Positions 10,197 to 22,228 are shown, counted from the first letter of the stretch. The stretch is 64,000 nt of DNA from Neoceratodus forsteri (GCA_016271365.2 CM057456.1:166301501-166365500), one strand, 5' to 3'. Numbers and translations: made by a program. The notes: generated from the sequence alone by a model not told the origin.

Positions 10197-10919
10197 TTAT
10201 TGCCAACAGCACACTGCTCCAAATACTATAGTATGGTGCTCCATTGCTGCAGACCCAAAGGTGCCTAGAGGCAAACAAGCTAAAAGTTCTTTACAATAAA
10301 ACTGAAAGGTTTGCCTCAGAGGCCTCACCTAAGGAACACCATTGTGATGTTCTCCACCCCTTAAATTGGTCCTCCTTTGAAGGGATATTCATCTATCCTG
10401 TCCTTTGTCTAGCATTTAAACTGGTCAAAGGTGCAGCCCCTCCCAACCTTGGTGATGTGTTGGTACTTAAGCCTCCAAGAAAAATGCTCCAGTCCTTGAG
10501 TAGTACCTTACTTGAGATACAAGGATCCAGTGCAGGGCAGAAGATCTTTTGCTTCCTCTGCTCCCTTCAGTGCTACCTTCCAAGTCTGCTCCTCACTAGG
10601 TAGCTTCAGGAAAGGGCTTAAGATATTAATCACCAAACACAGTCTGAGCATTTTTTAATCATTGACTTCTACCAACCCTGTCAGAATTACTGTGCCCTTG
10701 AATTATAACTTAAGACTTGTCAGCATGTTTTCTGTTTGTTGTAAAGGGGCCAATGTTTGCTAACTTTGTAACCCAGTGATTATATCTATGCTATTGTCGT
10801 GATTTGTATTGCTTATCAACTTCTATTTCCATGTAATTAATTATGGGTCACCCCTGAAAAAGGGACTTTTAGTCTCAGTGGGTCTACCCAGTTATCAAAA
10901 TGCAATAAATAAATAAAAC
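10197..10919 (+). mobile_element. Family A LINE (A1), 3' end
   Basis: A1 resumes after B1. Bases 10200-10340 encode IANSTLLQILYYGAPLLQ, then KVLYNKTERFA, then HHCD, aligning with A2 (IATSVLLPKLTYGALILQ, QTLYNKIVRFA, HHCE at 39340-39475). The C-terminal part follows (FKLVKGAAPPNLGDVL). The 3' untranslated region ends in GGGTCACCCCTGAAAAAGGG (10847-10866), then CAGTGGGTCTACCCAGTTATC and the repeat AATAAATAAATAAA. Joined conceptually, A1 spans the first 10.9 kb of the window with two nested insertions. Confidence 0.82.
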
Positions 10920-12289
10920 TATTTTCAGTCATGGCCAGGGATGTGTTGCGCTTTGCAACCTTATATCACAATGCAGATCACAGCACTGTGTGTCATGGTG
11001 CAATTAAATGAACAAAAGGACTTTTGCTGTTGTTTTGTTCTTTTAATTGTTTGCCACATCACCTGTGAAGACATCCCCCAATCAGCCATGCAGCCCAATA
11101 CAACACGCTTCTGGCCACAGCTGTATGCTCATATGTTGTATTCAGCTGGCGTCAACAGCAGGGAAGGATGACATGGTGGAAGAGGGAATAAGTGAGTATG
11201 TTTCCTTGTTTCATTAATTTGCTTTCAGTTATTTGGTCACCCCACATGGGTTATAGTGCAGAATAAAGAGAAATCCTTTATTGCCCTCACTGTAGCAGCT
11301 GCACTTATTAGTGGATACTGTAGCATAGGGGGTGTAGCCAGACAATATACAAATGTACACCATGACCATGTGTTTGTTGCCTCATTTGGCACAATAAATA
11401 CAACTGTTATATCTCATGACAATGGTTGTTGCCATGCATGGGTAAATACAAATGCCATACATTGCTCCCTAAGACAACCACATACCAGCCCAGAGCCTGT
11501 AAAGTTGTATTGTCCTTGGGATGCAAAGACAGTATTAGTGACCAGTCCTCCTAGTTTTGACTCCTATGAATAAAATTACAGAAAGGTTCAGCATTTTCTT
11601 TGTTAGTTTTCATGGAAAAAGGAAGCAGTTCAGAGCTTATTTGCTACCCCTTTAAATAACATTGCACACCATGGAGTACTTGGAGTATGCCTGGCTACAC
11701 CCATGCAGTGTAGCACACTGTCATTTCAAGAGTATGCCAGCTTTTGTTAGAAGATTCAGAGACTACAGAGGCTAGTTAACAATTGCTGCATGGATCATGG
11801 GCAGCCTTTGACAAGGTATTTGTTGAATTTAATGCCATACTTAAGAAAAAGTTTTAAAGCATAAATGCTTTTATGTAGGCCCTTTGCAGAATATTAAAAT
11901 CATAAATATATTGTTGAAGCTTAGAAACTTACAGAACAGCTAAATGGTTATGGAACCTTTGTATCTTTAACTACCCCAGATATTTTTTTTATAAAAATAC
12001 TATATTTAAGCAATAAGACAAGACAGAGCCTGGGTTTTTTTTTTGGGGGGGGGGGTTATCCACACCTTGTGTGATATGTCACGAGGCTGTAGCTTTAGTG
12101 ACTTTAACCAGATATCGTAGTGACAAATCCCCAGAGTACCCATGCCCTGAAGTGCTTCATTGTTATGATACAGTGGTTCTTTCAAAAGCGTATTTTTTTG
12201 TTTTGTTAAATTTTACATTCATGATTTTAAGAGTTTTGTTTAAGTTTATTAAAATAACCTCCCACCTGATATAAATGTGTTCCCCCTGT
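10920..12289. other. No gene seen; unassigned sequence with one inverted repeat
   Basis: About 1.4 kb with no recognisable coding region. Short open stretches (for example 11256-11573) have no motif I recognise. An inverted repeat of roughly 20 bp, around GGGTGTAGCCAG, lies at 11323-11345 and 11686-11706, about 380 bp apart, and may mark a decayed small DNA transposon. A T-run followed by a G-run sits at 12031-12056. Confidence 0.4.
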
Positions 12290-13530
12290 CAGTAATCAGC
12301 ACTGGAAGTGTAAGACTTCAAGAACAAACAGGACTGGCTGTTGGCACACAAATTGGTGCTGAATGCACAGAAAACGAAAGCCCTACTACTAGGCTCTGCT
12401 CCAATATTGAAGGCTTGTTCAGTGCCCCTGATGGTAAGTGATTTGGGAGGAACACAAATCGAGGTAGTCTAGTCATTTAAATACCTACGAGTCCTACTAG
12501 ACCAATCCCTAGATTACAATTCTTACATACTGTCCACTTGCAATGCTGTCAACTCTAAACTTGGTGTGGCCTATAAAACAAGCTACTTATTAATGCCATC
12601 CACCAAATTGGCTATTGCAAGAGGCATTCTGCTCCCTGCCCTTACTTATGGGGCTCCTATTTTTTCGGCAGCTCACAAAACCACCCTTCATAAGTGAGAC
12701 GTCACGTACAATAATATATATCATTACTCCTCATTGTTTCCTTGTCTAAAGCACTATTGCCAACTGTACAGTGACTTAAATTGGCTCTCTCCCTTGCCCT
12801 GCAGGAAATACACTCTTGGCTCCCTCACTGACTCTATCAGAGGGAAGACTCCAGACCCACTTGCAGCTTTACTGTCTCTTTTAAAATCCTCTCATGGTCT
12901 TCGATCAGCTGACAAGTACTTACTCATTATTCCCAGGTATCGTATTTTCAAAAGGCTCTTGTGCTTTAAAATTCATTGCCCCTCAACTTTGGAACTCCCT
13001 TCCCCTAGCCCTTTGATAGTCAGAGTCCCTTTACTGTTTTAAAAAAGAACTGAGCAATTACTTAACTCTCGCTGATGCATGTACTTGTTTTGACCCCACC
13101 TGAAACCTCAGGGCTTTCCCTGCTCCACCTACCCAAATTGCCACTCCTCACTTCCACTTTTGTTTTTCTCCATTTTCTCCTCTCTCCCCCTATTCCTCCC
13201 TCCTCACATCCCCTCTCCCTCCACTCCCCCTTCCAGTCCTCCTACTCCTTCCTGCTCCTATATGTTGAGTTCTCATCATTGCCTGTCCTAATACTATATT
13301 TGTTACACTCTAGTTGAGCATACTGCACTGTCTTGTAAACTTGCTTTCCAATGTTATTTGTTTGTGCATGTTAAGTCATTGTATTTTCTCTATCTAATTG
13401 TTGTTTACTGTTGATTGATGAAATACGTTCATGTTTTCATTGTTGTACTCTCCCGGGTCGTGCCTGAAAATAGTCATGTTTTGGCTAGTTCACCTACCTG
13501 GTAAACAAAAAACTAAATAAATAAATATTA
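12290..13530 (+). mobile_element. Family A-like LINE 3' fragment (C1) with variant tail
   Basis: A 5'-truncated L2/Crack-like LINE. Frames in 12330-12690 read LLAHKLVLNAQKTKALLLGS, then FKYLRVLLDQSLDYNSYI, then LAIARGILLPALTYGAPI. These align with family A (LSLNKMVLNTSKMKVMLFG, TKYLVLTLDQGFTLKNHI, VAIATSVLLPKLTYGALI). Bases 12734-13042 continue with LNWLSPLPCRKYTLGSL and LKSSHGLRSADKYLL. The 3' end is CGGGTCGTGCCTGAAAATAG (13454-13473), then CACCTACCTGGTAAAC and AATAAATAAATA. This tail matches the SINE copies at 59537 and 62414 better than the A1/A2 tail does. Multiple stops and frameshifts are present. Confidence 0.75.
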
Positions 13531-14165
13531 ACTGAATCCCAACACCACCACCCACTACTATGTCTAGCTGGTTAGTTGATGTAGTTTGTTTTATGTTTTT
13601 TTAGTCAAGTTGATTAGCTATAGCAGGTTAACATTAAAAATGTGAACAATTTATATTTTTAATGTCAGTGTGGGTTGTAAAGGATTTTGAAAGAGAATGT
13701 AGTGTAGGAAAACAGGAAAGGGACCAGAAGAGACAGCACAGCATTGTAATACAGAAGGGAGTTCAGAGTCATGCTTTTTAGTTAAATGTAGGAGCAGTGA
13801 TTATAAAAGTATGAGCCAGCATTTTTCAGGTTTGTGTGATCGGGAGTGCAATGGGTAAGGGATTGGGTAGAGAGAGCCAGGAGCAGTTTTTTATATGGGA
13901 AGCTAGGCTAGAGGAATCAGAATGAGCGGTTTTGGTGGCTTTTCTTCTCAAGAATTATTTTCAGGTATAATGTCATTGAACAGTGTTACAGCACTCCGTT
14001 GCTTTGTGACTCGGATAAAAGGTTGCATGAGGTTAAACTTCACTGCCATTTGGAAGTTTAAAGATTTTTGAATTGAGTTTTAAAAACAAAGATGGCAACA
14101 AAATCAGACTGTCAAAGACCGAAAAAATGTAGTGAGCTGCACGTTTGTAAATCAGTCAGCTGCTC
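13531..14165. other. No feature recognised
   Basis: Non-coding sequence between C1 and CR1-4. I see no open frame with motifs, no terminal repeats and no microsatellite. Confidence 0.5.
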
Positions 14166-15845
14166 TTTCCTCATAGGTTAGGGAACAGAGGGAAGGGTGT
14201 TGGAGGGCTTTAAGTCCCTGATGGTAGATAAGGCACCTGGGCCAAATGAAGTTCATCCTAGAGTCCTGAGAGAGTTGGCAGAAGTCCTGGCATTGGTGGA
14301 CCTGTTCAACACCTCTCTGGAAATGGGGTGCATACCCAGGGATTGGAGGGTGGCACGTGTCATGCCCCTCCATAAGAGTGTGACCAAGGATGAACCAGGG
14401 GACTATAGACCAGTGAGCCTAACCGCAATTGTAGGAAAGCTAATGGAGACTATCTTCAAGGAAGGCTGGTAAACATTCTGGATGATAATGATCTCCAGGA
14501 CAGCAAACAGCATGTGTTTGTCTCAGGCATATCATGCCAGATGAACCTGGTTGACTTTTACGATTGGGTGATGCAGCCACTGGACAAGGGTCATGCGGTG
14601 GATGTCCTTTACCTTGACTTCAGCAAGGCCTTTGATTTGGTGCCTCATGGCAGGCTAACCAGCAAATTGAGCAACCTGGGAGCAGGGAGGAAACTGGTTA
14701 GATGGGTCAGGAGCTGGTTACAGGATACACAGCAGAAGGTAGTAGTGGGGGGTTAAGTATTGGAGACCACGGCGATAACAAGTGGGATCCCACAGGGCTC
14801 AGTGTTGGGACCAGTGCTGTTTAATGTTTTGTAGCTGACATTGCAGACAGGATAATGAGTAAAATCAGTCTCTTTACTGACATCAAGATCTGTGTGAAGG
14901 TTGATGGGGGAAGGTGGTAAAATACTCCAGGAAGATTTGGCAAGACTGGATGAATGGTCTAGCATATGGCTACTTGGGTTCAATGCCAAAAAGTGCAAAG
15001 TAAAGCACTTGGGAGCCAGGAACCCCAGAAATAGTTGCTGGTTGGAGGGAGTGCAGTTTTCCACATCAACGGAGGAGAAGGATTTGGGTGTACTGGTAAC
15101 AGTGGAAATGAACCACTCAGCCCATTGCGGGAAGGCAGCAGCAAAGGCCAACAGAATGCTGGGGTGCATTGCAAGGGGAATTACTTCTAGGAGAGGGGAA
15201 GTCATTCTGCCTCTGTACAGGGCCCTGGTTAGGCCACACTTGGAGTACTGCATGCAGTACTGGTGCCCCTACTCGAAAGAGGACATCAAGCTACTGGAGG
15301 GAGTACAATGCAGGACAACGAAAATGATCCTAGGATTGGGAGATAAACCTTATGAGAAGAGACAGAGATAGCTCAATGTGTATGCCCTGGAGGATAGAAG
15401 GGAGAGAGGGTATATGATAGAGACCTTTAAGTACCTGAAGCGTATAAACAGAGTAAGCACCAGGATTATTTTCAAATTAAAAGGTGGAAGGGAAACCAGG
15501 GGACACGGTCTAAAATTGGAAGGAGGCAGATTCGGGAGGGAAATGAGGCACTATTTCATTGAAAGGGTGGTTACAGGGTGGAACATGCTGCTGGAGGAGG
15601 TGATATCACTGTGGGCTGTGGGTAGCTTCAAGAGAGGTTGAGAATGGAAGGGAATAAAGGGAAGGTTCAAACTGTGAGGTGGCTGGGATGAGGGTGAAGG
15701 AAACGTGGGCAAAAACAGTGGGGGAGAAGGCAAGGGGAGGGGAGGGGAACAGCTGAAGTCTAAAAGGTTGAAGTGCTGCATACTCAAGCAGACTATATAG
15801 ACCGTAAAGCCTGTATCTGCTGGCCATTTTGTATGTTCGTTGGTT
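14166..15845 (+). mobile_element. CR1 retrotransposon (CR1-4), RT and C-terminal part
   Basis: A 5'-truncated CR1 of about 1.7 kb. Motifs in order: MVDKAPGPNEVHPRVLREL (about 14220), YRPVSLTAIVGKLMET (about 14405), the block A motif YLDFSKAFDLVPHGRL (about 14610) and a disrupted QGSVLGPVLF (about 14795). The catalytic box reads LFTDI (about 14871-14885), so the aspartate pair is lost. Then LGFNAKKCKVKHLGARNP, EKDLGVLVTVEMNHSAHC, ANRMLGCIARGITSRRGEVILPLYRALVRPHLEYC and GWNMLLEEV. The likely 3' end is near 15845 (CATTTTGTATGTTCG). Stops at 14470, 14754, 15369 and 15638 break it. It is a different subfamily from CR1-1. Confidence 0.85.
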
Positions 15846-16161
15846 ACAGGGGGATTTACCCACATGTAAAGTAACCAGTTGACATATCAGGCTACTGAAT
15901 TTTAAGTACCCATTGTATATTTCATGGTTAATCCCTATTATCCATTAATTTCCAGTTGCTGAGAAACGCCATCACCCACTAAGGTGACATAACACGGGAT
16001 AATGGTCAACTGACATGTCAGTTAACAGTGTTATTCATTAACTTATGTCACTGCAGTGAATAAAGGTGTGTTATTTGACATGTCGATCATTTGTTATCCA
16101 CTGCAGGATGTCAGACATACTGTTCCCTGCTGGCAAGGCAAAGTAAAGCCAAGCTTCTGTA
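15846..16161. other. Unassigned spacer with short palindromes
   Basis: No coding region. A perfect 14-bp palindrome ACTGACATGTCAGT is at 16009-16022, and related GACATGTC pieces recur nearby (16077-16085). It could be a worn inverted-repeat element; nothing firmer can be said. Confidence 0.35.
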
Positions 16162-16674
16162 CATAATCCAAATTAATTTATCCCACCGATTGATGTCACA
16201 CAGTCTTACACCTCCAACAAAACCACATAATCCAAATTAACTAACCCCCCCCCCCATGGATGTCACACAGTCTTATACCTCCAACAAAACCACATAATCC
16301 AAATTAATTTATCCCATCCATGGATGTCACACAGTCTTATACCTCCAACAAAACCACATAATCCAAATTAATTTAACCCCCATGGATGTCACACAGTCTT
16401 ATACCTCCAACAAAACCACATAATCCAAATTAATTTATCCCGCCCATGGATGTCACACAGTCTTACACCTCCAACAAAACCACATAATCCAAATGAATTT
16501 ATCCCGTCCATGGATGTCACACAGTCTTACACCTCCAACAAAACCACATAATCCAACTTGTTTTATCCCGCCCATGGATGTCACACAGTCTTACACCTCC
16601 AACAAAACCACATAATCCAACTTGTCTTATCCCGCCCATGGATGTCACACAGTCTTACACCTCCAACAAAACCA
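16162..16674. repeat. Minisatellite: eight copies of a 64-bp unit
   Basis: A direct tandem array. Each unit runs CATAATCCAAATTAATTTAT, then CCCGCCCATGG, then ATGTCACACAGTCTTA, then ACCTCCAACAAAACCA. The GATGTCACACAGTCTTA core occurs eight times at about 64-bp intervals (from about 16191 to 16641). Units differ by point changes, by a C-run in unit 2 and by AACTTGTTTT/AACTTGTCTT variants in the last two units. The array is bounded by unique sequence on both sides. Confidence 0.95.
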
Positions 16675-17136
16675 AAGTAAAAGGAAACTGTCCACAACAT
16701 AAAGTAACACTGGTGCAATGCCCTCCACCCTGAAAAATTCACAGAATCCTATAGCAAAAGTCCTACAGAAAGAAGCAAACAAACAAACCTATAAATCATG
16801 AATCCTTGAAACATTGTTGTCTGATAAGTAATTCAAGTCAAACAAACAGTAACATGGTGATTAAAACGCACCAGATTTAGCATACAATTTAATCAGTTAT
16901 TGTAAGAACCCACAAACTGGCAGTCATGTCATCAAAGAATCTGCTATACAGTATTTACATAAAAAATTAAAAAAGTTTTTTTTTTATTCTACTAGGAAGG
17001 TTGGATTGATCAAATGACCCATGTTTAGCCATACTTGTGGCAAAAGAGTTACAATAGGAGGAATCACATCTTACAATGCACATCATATAAAAGTAAACTC
17101 AGATAATAAAACATCCTGAAAATATGTTTGCATATA
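16675..17136. other. No feature recognised
   Basis: AT-rich non-coding sequence between the minisatellite and the LTR-like element, with a T-run at 16977-16985. No coding or repeat structure seen. Confidence 0.5.
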
Positions 17137-18626
17137 TGTAACCCCACACCCCTGCCTTTTTGCCAAAACGACAGGTGGCATGCTGTTGAAGCTGACAGCA
17201 GTACCTGGTGGGGACTGGGTTCAGGGAGGATGAGGTTACTTGGCACAGGGGGACCTAGGTTTGGCTACTCTGCACAGGGGCACCCAAATAAATCGAACAC
17301 AGGAAGCAATAACTGTAATGTCCAGAAACAGGAATGGGATTCTTCAGTGTGGCTTTTATTCACTTCCAAGCTGAACAAACAAAGCATAGACAGACCCCCA
17401 TGGGGCTACATTTCCTGGTAATGCAGATTAGAGACTACAGAACACCTTATCACTATTTCCAGCCCTCAGGCTCTAAACCCACCAGGCACACAGCCCGGAC
17501 TTGCACGCAGCTTTGGGTACACAGCCTGAATTGTACACTACTTGGGTTTTCCCCACTGGCCCGGCTCCCCTGCCGGCCACTTGATCTGCGTTCCATTTGA
17601 GGAATGAACCAATTATCCTGTTGTGGCTCCTCAAACCACACTAGAGTCTTCGACTCTAGAGAGAATTTTCCTACAATCCCATCGCCTGGGTACTTCCTCA
17701 TCACTGGCCAAGTGCCTGAGGTAAAGAAGAAATCCACAGAAGAAATCCATAGAGGTGGACCTGGTTACTAAAGATGGGGGCACCCACCTCCAGCTCCCAC
17801 AGCCCATACCCGCCATTTCTCTGAAAATGAACAATCCTTTACTGAACTTTCAAATGTAGATTCTGGGTAGATCGTCACATCTCCTCTACATATCATTTGC
17901 ATCCCAACAAGCTCTGGACTTGAACCTACTTTTAATTTGCTTAGCCCATTACTCTAGGCTTCCCAATATTTAGTAGTTCAATCCCCACATTGTCACACAA
18001 GTCCCAGGGTGAAAAACAGAGGCCCTTTTAGCAAGAGCAGACACTCACCCTCACGTTGCAGGTGCCCCACAGGTGACTCATAAATCTTCTTGTTCTCCCA
18101 AATAAACTCTGGAAACACATAGGCAGCTTTTCCTTCACAAGCAGAATTAGGGGGTTGCCCCAGGAATCTGCAGGGAAACCTTCTCCTGCCCCCCCGAAGG
18201 GAGGAACACTGAGACCAGAAAACAACCATCTCCACCACTTCAATAATCTTCTGTGTCACTTTTTAAGGTGGAGACACACACCCTTTTAAACTAAAAGTAG
18301 CCCTCTGTCAGGGCTGAGGCTCCTAGAACCTTCACTGAGCTGCTTTCTCAGCAAGCTCCCAACTTCACACTCACTCACTGAAGACTCACTGAAGACTGAC
18401 TTCAAAAACCTCCCAATGTTCTAACCAACTCCCTTTGCTGCAGATTTTAATGTGGCTCATGCAGCTGCGATAGTTCTATTGGTGATGTCATCCCCCAGTC
18501 CCAGCTGAGACTGAGAACAGAATGAGACAGTGTGAAACCCATTTAACTGGAGTTTCACAAGCTGCCTCCTGCCTACCACTAGGTCTTACTGGGATTCTAG
18601 TAACCCCCGGTAACAAGGGGGTTACA
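17137..18626 (-). mobile_element. Probable solo LTR (1.49 kb) with short inverted ends
   Basis: The block begins TGTAACCCC (17137-17145) and ends GGGGTTACA (18618-18626), the 5'-TG...CA-3' inverted termini of an LTR. It is flanked on both sides by TATA (17133-17136 and 18627-18630), a possible 4-bp target duplication. Read on the minus strand, GTGAATAAAAGCC (complement of 17345-17357) provides a polyadenylation signal about 215 bp from the 3' end, which favours minus orientation. No gag, pol or second LTR is in the window, so it would be a solo LTR left by recombination. A non-autonomous DNA transposon with short inverted termini is the alternative. Superfamily not determined. Confidence 0.5.
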
Positions 18627-18983
18627 TATATACATTGTAGGCATACAACCATCAGCCAAGTAGTTTCCAAGTGATTACAAATTGATGAAGACTGTAGATG
18701 TTTTAAGCTTCTTTTAAATACACACATCTTAGAATTAATGTCCAATTTCATTTCCACCATCTTATTCAATAGTTTTGGTTCACAATAGAACATTCTGCTA
18801 CTATTGTTTTATTCTAGTTTCACTGAATAATCTGGTAGAAACTTTATGTAAAGATTTGATATTATGAGTTGCCACCAGTCGATTAGTTACTACACTTGCC
18901 ACATTCTCTTTGAATATTTTTTGTAAGAATATTAAAAAGGTAGTGGATTGGATTAACTGGTTTACATTTCTAAAAACTGTTTT
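18627..18983. other. No feature recognised
   Basis: AT-rich non-coding sequence between the LTR-like element and the L1 target duplication. No motif seen. Confidence 0.5.
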
Positions 18984-18997
18984 AAATAGATTCTAGG
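18984..18997. repeat. L1 target-site duplication (left copy)
   Basis: AAATAGATTCTAGG at 18984-18997 is repeated exactly at 22035-22048, flanking the L1 element and lying directly after its A-tail. Confidence 0.9.
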
Positions 18998-21900
18998 TTT
19001 GCGGCTCTTAGCCAGCAGTCTGCATGCTCAGAGGGCAAAGGCTACGGTGGGGAGTATCTGGCAACCTCAAAGGAAAAAGATAGTGCAGGGAGTACATGAG
19101 GTAGCAGATGCCTTTAAGGAATACTATGCCAAACTATATACGGAAGATATAAACCCCAGCAGAGAGAAAATGCAGACTTTTTGATGAAGCTAAAACTACC
19201 AGGCATCTCAAAGGAACAAGGTGAGGCCTTGATGGCTCCAATGACGATGGAAGAAATAAAAACAGAAATTGGGAGATTGAAAGTGGGTAAATGTCCAGAA
19301 TCTGATGGTTTTCCATTAGAGTTCTATAAGTGCTTCAGGGACCATTTACAGCCTTTACTGGCATGAATGCATGCAGAGGTGATGGGGGGAAGGGACCCCC
19401 ACCCTCCTTCATGGACAGAGGCTATTATTTTGGTGATACCCAAGCCGGGAAAGGATCCAACCAGATGTGCATCATACTGGCCAATCTCACTGCCAAACAC
19501 TGACTATAAAATCCTTAACTCGATCCTGGCCAAGTGTTCTGCCCACCTTGGTTCACATAGATCAGACGGGGTTCATTTCTGATCATCAGGCTCAGGACAA
19601 CTTAAGGAGAACTGCCCATATAATTAACCACATCAATGAGCAAAAAACATCCATCTCTGATAATGAGTTTAGATGCTGAAAAAGCTTTTGATAGGGTTTC
19701 TTGGCCCTTCATGAGGTGTGTCCTTTCCCGGCTTGGGTTCTGGCAACAGTTCATTATAACCATCTTTAAGTTATATGAGTCACCTCAAGCCTATTTCAGG
19801 GCCAATGGTCATATGTCTAATGCACTTAGTTTGAGACGAGACACCAGACAGGGGTGCCCTTTGTCCCCCCTTGTTATTTGTCATTTACATTGAGCCCTTG
19901 ACTCAGAGCATCAGGCAGAACCCAGATATCAAGGGGATGGTACTGGGGGGACAGCACATAAATTAACATTATATGTGGATGATGCACTTTTATATCTATC
20001 AGATCCACAGACCTCACTGCCTGCCGTTTTTAAACAGTTAGAGGCTGTCTCCACATTAGCAGGATACAAGCTAAATAAAAGCAAGATGGAGAGACTGAGC
20101 CTGCATTTTCACCCTGACACAGAGACCAGGCAGAAATTCCCAATGAAATGGGACATGGTAGACTTAAAATACTTGGGAATAAGAGTGGGGGTTGATACCT
20201 CTCAACTTTGGGAACAAAATTACCCACCTATAGTTATACAGTTAAAAGAGGATTTTCAGAGATGGGCCTTGCTTCCCCTATCGCTAGGTGCTAAGGTTCA
20301 GGCGCTGAAGATGAATGCTTTGCCATGCCTCCTATATCTGTTCCAGTGCATGCCATGCATAGTATCTTGGGCGGATTTAGAGACTTGGCAAAGGCTATTT
20401 TTTGCCTTCCTATGGGGAGGTAAGGGACCCAGAGTGCAGAGGACTTTATTATACCTCCTGAAGAGTGAGTGGGGGCTGGCTTTCCCAAATCTACTGGGAT
20501 ATTGGGTGGCAGCTCAGATGCGGGTAGCTCTCTTGTGGGGCAATCAGGGTTATGATGCTTACTGGAAGAGAATAGACTTATGGAAACAAGGACCTCCTCC
20601 AATTCAGACAACACTATTTAGGGAAGGAGGTCCTACAGATGTACAGGGATTTTCGGGCACCAAGGCAGTACTAGAGGGGTGGAAGAGAGGAATAGGCAGA
20701 GATGCTACTTGTAGACACCTCTGGAGATACAGATGATGGGCTTATGACCTGCAGTTTGTACCTGCCCAACTAGGTAGATGGTTCCTAATTCAGGCCAAAA
20801 GAGGGTTCCATTCCCCATACCAAATGTTAACAGGCAACACAGTTCACTCTTTCAAAACAATGCAACAGAAATTTGAATTAATGCCGGAGGATAGACTTAG
20901 GTATTACCAATTGAGGGATTACCTAACTAAACATATAAATAAACTCACCCCTGAAACTCAGATCCTTACAGAGTTCTCCCTTTTTCAGAGACTTTGAAAC
21001 TCAGAGGGGGCCGGGCATGCCATTTCACTACTATATATCAACTTTATTACAGATCAGGAGCTTTCAGCTCACTGCTTGAACCTCAGATGGGAGCAGGACC
21101 AGACCGTCTCTCAAATGGACCACCAATGGCCATTAATTTGGAGAAGTACATGGGCCACATCTAGCTCCCTGTCCTGGAGGGACTTTGGGTGGAAACTGAG
21201 GGCCTCTTATTTTTTGGTGCCAGTTCAAGCTGCTCACAGCAATCAAGGAGTAACACCAACTAGCTGGAGAGGGTGTGGTGAGGAAAGGGCCACACAGACT
21301 CGCATCTTTTGGTATTGCCCTCTGCTCACTCCATTTTGGGACAAGGTAATTTTTCACCTAACCCAAAGTTTTACAATACAAACATGACTGGGCCCAGATC
21401 ATTTAGTACTGAGCATTATACCCAAAGAATTATCAGGTAAGGAAGCAAAGTATTTGTGGTTAGTTCTTGTAGCTGCTGCATTAAAATCAATAACCAGGCA
21501 ATGGCTCCAGAGACCACCACCTGATCCCTTGGAGTGGGTTGAGGTAATAGAATCCATATATCAAATGGAAAAAATAACTTTTAACCTCAGGCAACAGCCC
21601 CAGGTCTACGAAAATAGATGGACAAGGTGGCAATTGTATGAGAGCGTACGGCAGCCTGAGTAGATGCCTTATAAAACAAGAGGAATACAGTTAAAAATCA
21701 GATTAGGACACAGTTGAGAAATGGTAATAGAAATATGCTAATAAAATAAGATACTTAGTCTTTGTATAGATAGATGGCTCTTATCCTATACATATTACAT
21801 AATTATGGCTCCTGAATATGTATCCCTATGTTAAATGTATATCCTGGTATAGTTCAGTTGGATGTAATAGATTAAGTAGTAAATCTATGGGTTTGGACTA

Positions 21901-22034
21901 TTGGAAGTGGAATTTAAACACTGTACACTCTGCTTTCCAGTGGTCATATATGAGTGGATATAGAATTGTAAAATGAATCATATGTAAAAATTTACTGAAT
22001 GGTATGATGATTCTAATAAAGCAAGTATAAAAAA
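18998..22034 (+). mobile_element. 5'-truncated L1 retrotransposon with 14-bp target duplication
   Basis: About 3.0 kb of an L1-clade LINE lacking ORF1 and the endonuclease. The 3' end is AATAAAGCAAGTATAAAAAAAAA, followed at once by the duplicated target AAATAGATTCTAGG. RT motifs: EIGRLKVGKCPESDGFPLEFYK (about 19260), IPKPGKDPTRCASYWPISL (about 19436), DAEKAFDRVSWPFMRC (about 19672), RQGCPLSPLV (about 19846) and the catalytic YVDD (19972-19983). The frame stays open from 19975 to 20736 through the thumb and C-terminal domain. A worn zinc-knuckle-like end (TRIFWYCPLLTPFW) lies near 21298-21340. At least four frame breaks or stops make it a pseudogene. It belongs to the ordinary L1 branch and is distinct from the Tx1-like elements further right. 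Confidence 0.9.
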
Positions 22035-22228
22035 AAATAGATTCTAGGCTGTTAGTTTCATGTTCTCTGGTGAAAAAGAGTGATGGCTACCTTTATTTGC
22101 ATTCTTTTTATGGTTCTGGTACTCACAGGATGTGAAGCGCCATTCTTGAATTACAGATCAGAAGTGACACATTGGGGGAAAAGCCGAGGCTTTGTTTTTT
22201 TTGGAGCAGGCTGTCAGACTTGATGAGG

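Noticed and set aside
12031..12056. T-run/G-run as a structured regulatory site
   Set aside because: A single homopolymer junction without repeated G-tracts; could also be an assembly or slippage product.
15846..16140. A defined MITE around the ACTGACATGTCAGT palindrome
   Set aside because: Longer inverted arms could not be traced and no target duplication was seen.
16162..16674. CRISPR array
   Set aside because: Units are contiguous direct repeats without unique spacers, in vertebrate repeat DNA; it is a minisatellite.
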